From Sphingomonadaceae bacterium (GTDB lineage: Bacteria; Pseudomonadota; Alphaproteobacteria; Sphingomonadales; Sphingomonadaceae): a stretch of DNA of 8,482 nt. The stretch lies in contig CANEVG010000142.1 in assembly GCA_947442095.1 (NCBI GenBank), positions 1-8,482 of the forward strand, given 5' to 3'. The number at the start of each line of letters is the position of its first letter. Position 1 is the stretch's first letter. The position numbers and the translations under genes were made by a program. The notes under the pieces were generated by a model. It saw nothing but the letters and a program-made list of their open reading frames with translations, made no database searches and had not been told where the DNA came from. Positions 6,123-8,482 of this stretch are shown piece by piece.

Positions 6123-8048
6123 TCAGGAAGTGGAGTAAGGCGGATCAGATAGGGCGGACGAGGTGTCAATCCACATTCTGAACCACAACTCGAGCATCAA
6201 AAGGGCCCAAACTCGACCCGCCCAGTTCTCACCGCCCATATGCCGGTCGAGCAGCGCGCGCACCTCGCCGATGTCGAACAGGCCACGGGCGCGGGCCGTC
6301 TCGCCGGTGAGTAGATCGTACACGGCTTCCTTAAGCTGGGTCCGCAACCAATGATCAATCGGCACGCCAAAACCCATCTTGGGACGGTAGAGCACGTCAT
6401 GCGGCAGATAAGGCTCCATGGCCTGCTTTAGTAGCGACTTCGTCTCTTTGCCGCCGAAGCGCTGGTCCTCCGGCACAGTGCATGCCCAGGATAGGAGCAC
6501 CTGGTCCAGAAAGGGGGAGCGGCCCTCTAGTCCGTGGGCCATTGTCGCGACGTCCACTTTTACTAGGAGGTCGTCCGGCAGATAGGTATGCAGGTCTGCC
6601 CATTGCGCACCCCAGGCAAGGGTCGGAGCGGCATCAAAGTACGGGTCAAGCGCGTCCATCGAGGAGCGGGCAAGGAAGTCGCGCATTTTGCTGGAATAGA
6701 GCCGGGTCTTAGCAGCATCACTGAAGTAGGCTATGAAAGTTTCATAACGGCGTGAGCGCGGCTCGAAAAGCTGCATGAGAGCCTGGCGGCCATGTCGGAT
6801 CAGTTTATATCGGTCCAGAGCGCTAGGCGCGATGAAAGCCATCGTGGCGAGCATTTTGCCGAGTGGGCGCGGCAGGGCACGATCGAGTGCGTCCAACTGA
6901 CGGCAAGCGCGGTAACGTGTATATCCTAGAAAGGCCTCGTCTCCGCCATCGCCATTTAACGCAACTGTCACGTGCTCACGGGCGAGCTTGGAGACGAAAT
7001 AACTTGGGATCGCAGAGGAGTCGGCATAGGGCTCGTTGTAGAGATAAACGAGATCGTCAAGGATCTCCGCCCCGCTCGCGCGTACCACAAATTCCTCATG
7101 CCGAGTACCGTAACGCTCGGCGACCGTCCGCGCATAGGCGCGCTCGTCATACTGGGATTCGTCAAAGCCTATGGTGAAGGTGCGCACCGGTTGGTCAGAT
7201 TGCATCGCCATGAAGGCAACTATCGCCGAGCTGTCCACGCCGCCGGAGAGAAAGGCACCAAGTGGCACGTCTGCGATCATTCGCAGGCGTACGGCCTCAC
7301 GAAGATGTGCGCGAAGCTCCTCGATCAGCTGCTCGCCTGGACGGCGCAAAGCCTCCGCCGGGGCGGGCCAGTTGAAATAGCGCTGCGGCTCGGCCATGCG
7401 GGGGCGCTGGATGACCAGCATCGAGGCTGGCGGCAGCTTCCTGACCCCCACGAAAGCCGATTTTGGCGCGGGCACATATTGAAAGGTCAGGTAATCATGG
7501 ATAGCCGAGAGGTCAGCCTCGCGCTTCATGCCCGGCCACACCAGTAGCGACTTGATCTCACTACCGAATACCAGCACATCGTCGACGATCGCGTAAGTCA
7601 ACGGCTTCTTGCCGATCCGGTCGCGCGCCAGGATGAGCGTCTCCTCGCGCGCATCGTAGAGCGCATATGCAAACATACCGCGAAGCTTGTGCACTACATC
7701 GGCGCCCCACTGGCGATAGCCATGCAGGATCACCTCCGTGTCAGAGCTAGTGCGGAAGACATGACCGAAAGCGCGCAGATCTTCGCGCAACTCCTGGAAA
7801 TTGTAGATCTCGCCGTTCATTACGATGGCGAGCGCTCCCTCATTCGTGAGCATCGGCTGATGGGCCTTGGTCGACAGATCGATGACTGCCAGCCGCGCAT
7901 GCGCAAGTCCGACGCCCGGGCCGGTCCATGTCTGCAATGCGTCGGGACCGCGATGCCTAATCGTTCCTATCTGACGGCTTAGACGCTCATCGCTGTCGGG
8001 GCGGACGCCGCGATCCCTGAGTGAGAAGTAGCCGGCAATGCCGCACAT
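6123..8048 (-). CDS. asnB: Glutamine-dependent asparagine synthetase-like amidotransferase
   Basis: A 641-residue class II glutamine amidotransferase fused to an ATP-pyrophosphatase-type synthetase domain. It starts with MCGIAGYF, placing the catalytic Cys2 at the N-terminus once Met is removed. The glutaminase half shows RHRGPD (31 to 36), HARLAVIDLS (50 to 59), MNGEIYN (77 to 83) and SSDTE (101 to 105). The synthetase half has the ATP PP-loop LSGGVDSS (267 to 274) and NGDGGDE (365 to 371), then a typical C-terminus with KMGFGVPIDHWLR. No key residue looks missing, so both activities should be intact. The family reaction is aspartate to asparagine with glutamine and ATP. In polysaccharide and exosortase-linked loci, related proteins are suspected to amidate sugar acids or other cell-surface substrates instead, and this sequence alone does not decide between the two. 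The gene lies 81 bases downstream of the UDP-glucuronate epimerase gene on the same strand, probably in one operon. The symbol denotes the family, not a proven housekeeping role. Confidence 0.92.
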   Translation of the reverse strand: MCGIAGYFSLRDRGVRPDSDERLSRQIGTIRHRGPDALQTWTGPGVGLAHARLAVIDLSTKAHQPMLTNEGALAIVMNGEIYNFQELREDLRAFGHVFRTSSDTEVILHGYRQWGADVVHKLRGMFAYALYDAREETLILARDRIGKKPLTYAIVDDVLVFGSEIKSLLVWPGMKREADLSAIHDYLTFQYVPAPKSAFVGVRKLPPASMLVIQRPRMAEPQRYFNWPAPAEALRRPGEQLIEELRAHLREAVRLRMIADVPLGAFLSGGVDSSAIVAFMAMQSDQPVRTFTIGFDESQYDERAYARTVAERYGTRHEEFVVRASGAEILDDLVYLYNEPYADSSAIPSYFVSKLAREHVTVALNGDGGDEAFLGYTRYRACRQLDALDRALPRPLGKMLATMAFIAPSALDRYKLIRHGRQALMQLFEPRSRRYETFIAYFSDAAKTRLYSSKMRDFLARSSMDALDPYFDAAPTLAWGAQWADLHTYLPDDLLVKVDVATMAHGLEGRSPFLDQVLLSWACTVPEDQRFGGKETKSLLKQAMEPYLPHDVLYRPKMGFGVPIDHWLRTQLKEAVYDLLTGETARARGLFDIGEVRALLDRHMGGENWAGRVWALLMLELWFRMWIDTSSALSDPPYSTS

Positions 8049-8057
8049 TATTCTTTT

Positions 8058-8065
8058 TCCTCACC
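8058..8065 (-). promoter_or_regulatory. Ribosome binding site of the amidotransferase gene
   Basis: On the minus strand GGTGAGGA is followed by 9 bases and then ATG. It supports the start at 8048, which is independently fixed by the required MCGIAG N-terminus. Confidence 0.6.
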
Positions 8066-8069
8066 CGGT

Positions 8070-8110
8070 CTAAGTTGGCCTAGCGCATTAGCTTGGTCTT
8101 GCCAACTCAG
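8070..8110 (-). repeat. Intercistronic inverted repeat (potential hairpin)
   Basis: CTAAGTTGGC (8070 to 8079) and GCCAACTCAG (8101 to 8110) are inverted repeats with one mismatch. In the minus-strand RNA that position becomes a G-U pair, giving a continuous 10-base-pair stem; in plus-strand RNA it would be an A-C mismatch. The 21-base loop could hold a smaller stem (AGC with GCT). No U-run follows, so it does not look like an intrinsic terminator. It lies between the epimerase stop and the amidotransferase ribosome binding site. Confidence 0.45.
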
Positions 8111-8129
8111 GTCGAGGGCGGCGAGCGGG

Positions 8130-8482
8130 TTACACCTGATAGTAGTCGCGATACCAATCTACGAATGCTTTCACACCGGTCTTTACCGGAGTTGTCGGCC
8201 GGTAACCGACCGCCGCTTCCAGTCTGCCAGCATCGGCCCAGGTATCGGGCACATCGCCGGGCTGTAAGGGAAGGTATTCTTTGATCGCCTTCGCGCCGAG
8301 CGCGTCCTCGATTGCCTCGATGTAACCAAGGAGTGGCACCGAGGTGCTGTTGCCGATATTGAAGACCCGATAGGGCGCGTTCGAGGTGCCGATATCAGCG
8401 TTGGCCGGGTTCCAAGATGGGTCCGGCGCGGCGACGGCATCGGATGCGCGGATCACCCCTTCAGCGATGTCCTCAACATAGG
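8130..8482 (-). CDS. UDP-glucuronate 4-epimerase, C-terminal part (5' end outside window)
   Basis: The C-terminal 117 residues of a short-chain dehydrogenase-type NAD-dependent sugar epimerase. The frame runs to the right edge without a natural start; residues at the edge read YVEDIAEGVIRA, matching the conserved (T)YVDDIVEG region of UDP-glucuronate/UDP-glucose 4-epimerases. Further signatures are YRVFNIGNS (present in this group just before the last helices), a helix resembling the family's IEAIEDALG, LPLQPGDVPDTWAD, and GYRPTTPVKTGVKAFVDWYRDYY. The LQPGDVP-T-AD pattern and the VDWYRDYY end are characteristic of the UDP-glucuronate 4-epimerase subgroup (LspL/CapI-like), which converts UDP-glucuronate to UDP-galacturonate in the cytoplasm. 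The NAD-binding GxxGxxG and catalytic YxxxK would lie outside the window, so activity cannot be checked. It precedes the amidotransferase gene in the direction of transcription. A closely related nucleotide-sugar epimerase of other specificity is possible. Confidence 0.85.
   Translation of the reverse strand, partial: YVEDIAEGVIRASDAVAAPDPSWNPANADIGTSNAPYRVFNIGNSTSVPLLGYIEAIEDALGAKAIKEYLPLQPGDVPDTWADAGRLEAAVGYRPTTPVKTGVKAFVDWYRDYYQV

Noticed and set aside
6972..7547. Plus-strand 191-codon open frame inside the amidotransferase gene
   Set aside because: It is antisense to conserved motifs of the amidotransferase, including the ATP PP-loop region, and has no recognisable features.
1..8482. CRISPR arrays, tRNA or rRNA genes, insertion sequences, attachment sites
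   Set aside because: No regularly spaced direct repeats, tRNA-like or rRNA-like sequence, transposase or integrase motifs, or flanking inverted repeats were seen while reading both strands. A systematic search was not possible.

Overview
The window is a piece of a surface-polysaccharide (exopolysaccharide, capsule or O-antigen) biosynthesis locus. The base composition is moderately high in G+C. The protein sequences, especially the UDP-glucuronate 4-epimerase tail and the AsnB-type amidotransferase, suggest an alphaproteobacterium, perhaps a sphingomonad or rhizobial relative. This placement is an impression from reading the sequence; no search was run.

Left part (1 to 3244, plus strand): three tightly spaced genes that look like one transcription unit entering from outside the window. 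They are a class I SAM-dependent methyltransferase (cut at its 5' end by the window edge), a GT4-family glycosyltransferase with a long unassigned N-terminal region, and a second, unrelated class I methyltransferase. The intergenic gaps are 7 and 8 bases. The layout fits transfer of a sugar and methylation of a glycan, but the substrates cannot be read from sequence.

Middle (3245 to 6022, plus strand): a 225-base non-coding gap with a weak candidate promoter, then a strong Shine-Dalgarno sequence inside a potential hairpin loop. Next comes an 850-residue membrane O-acyltransferase, which probably starts at TTG. It has three parts: an N-terminal module of membrane helix, extracytoplasmic domain and membrane helix; an acyltransferase-3 membrane domain; and a C-terminal SGNH domain. 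It most likely decorates the polysaccharide with acetyl or other acyl groups on the outer side of the cytoplasmic membrane.

Right part (6023 to 8482, minus strand): a 100-base convergent junction, then a complete glutamine-dependent asparagine synthetase-like gene. Upstream of it on the same strand is the 3' part of a UDP-glucuronate 4-epimerase, which continues past the right edge. An epimerase making UDP-galacturonate next to an amidotransferase raises the possibility of amidated uronic acids in the polymer; this is inference. No RNA genes, insertion sequences, CRISPR arrays or phage genes were seen. The most unusual items are the N-terminal region of the GT4 enzyme, the extra N-terminal module of the acyltransferase, and two small RNA-structure candidates at gene starts.
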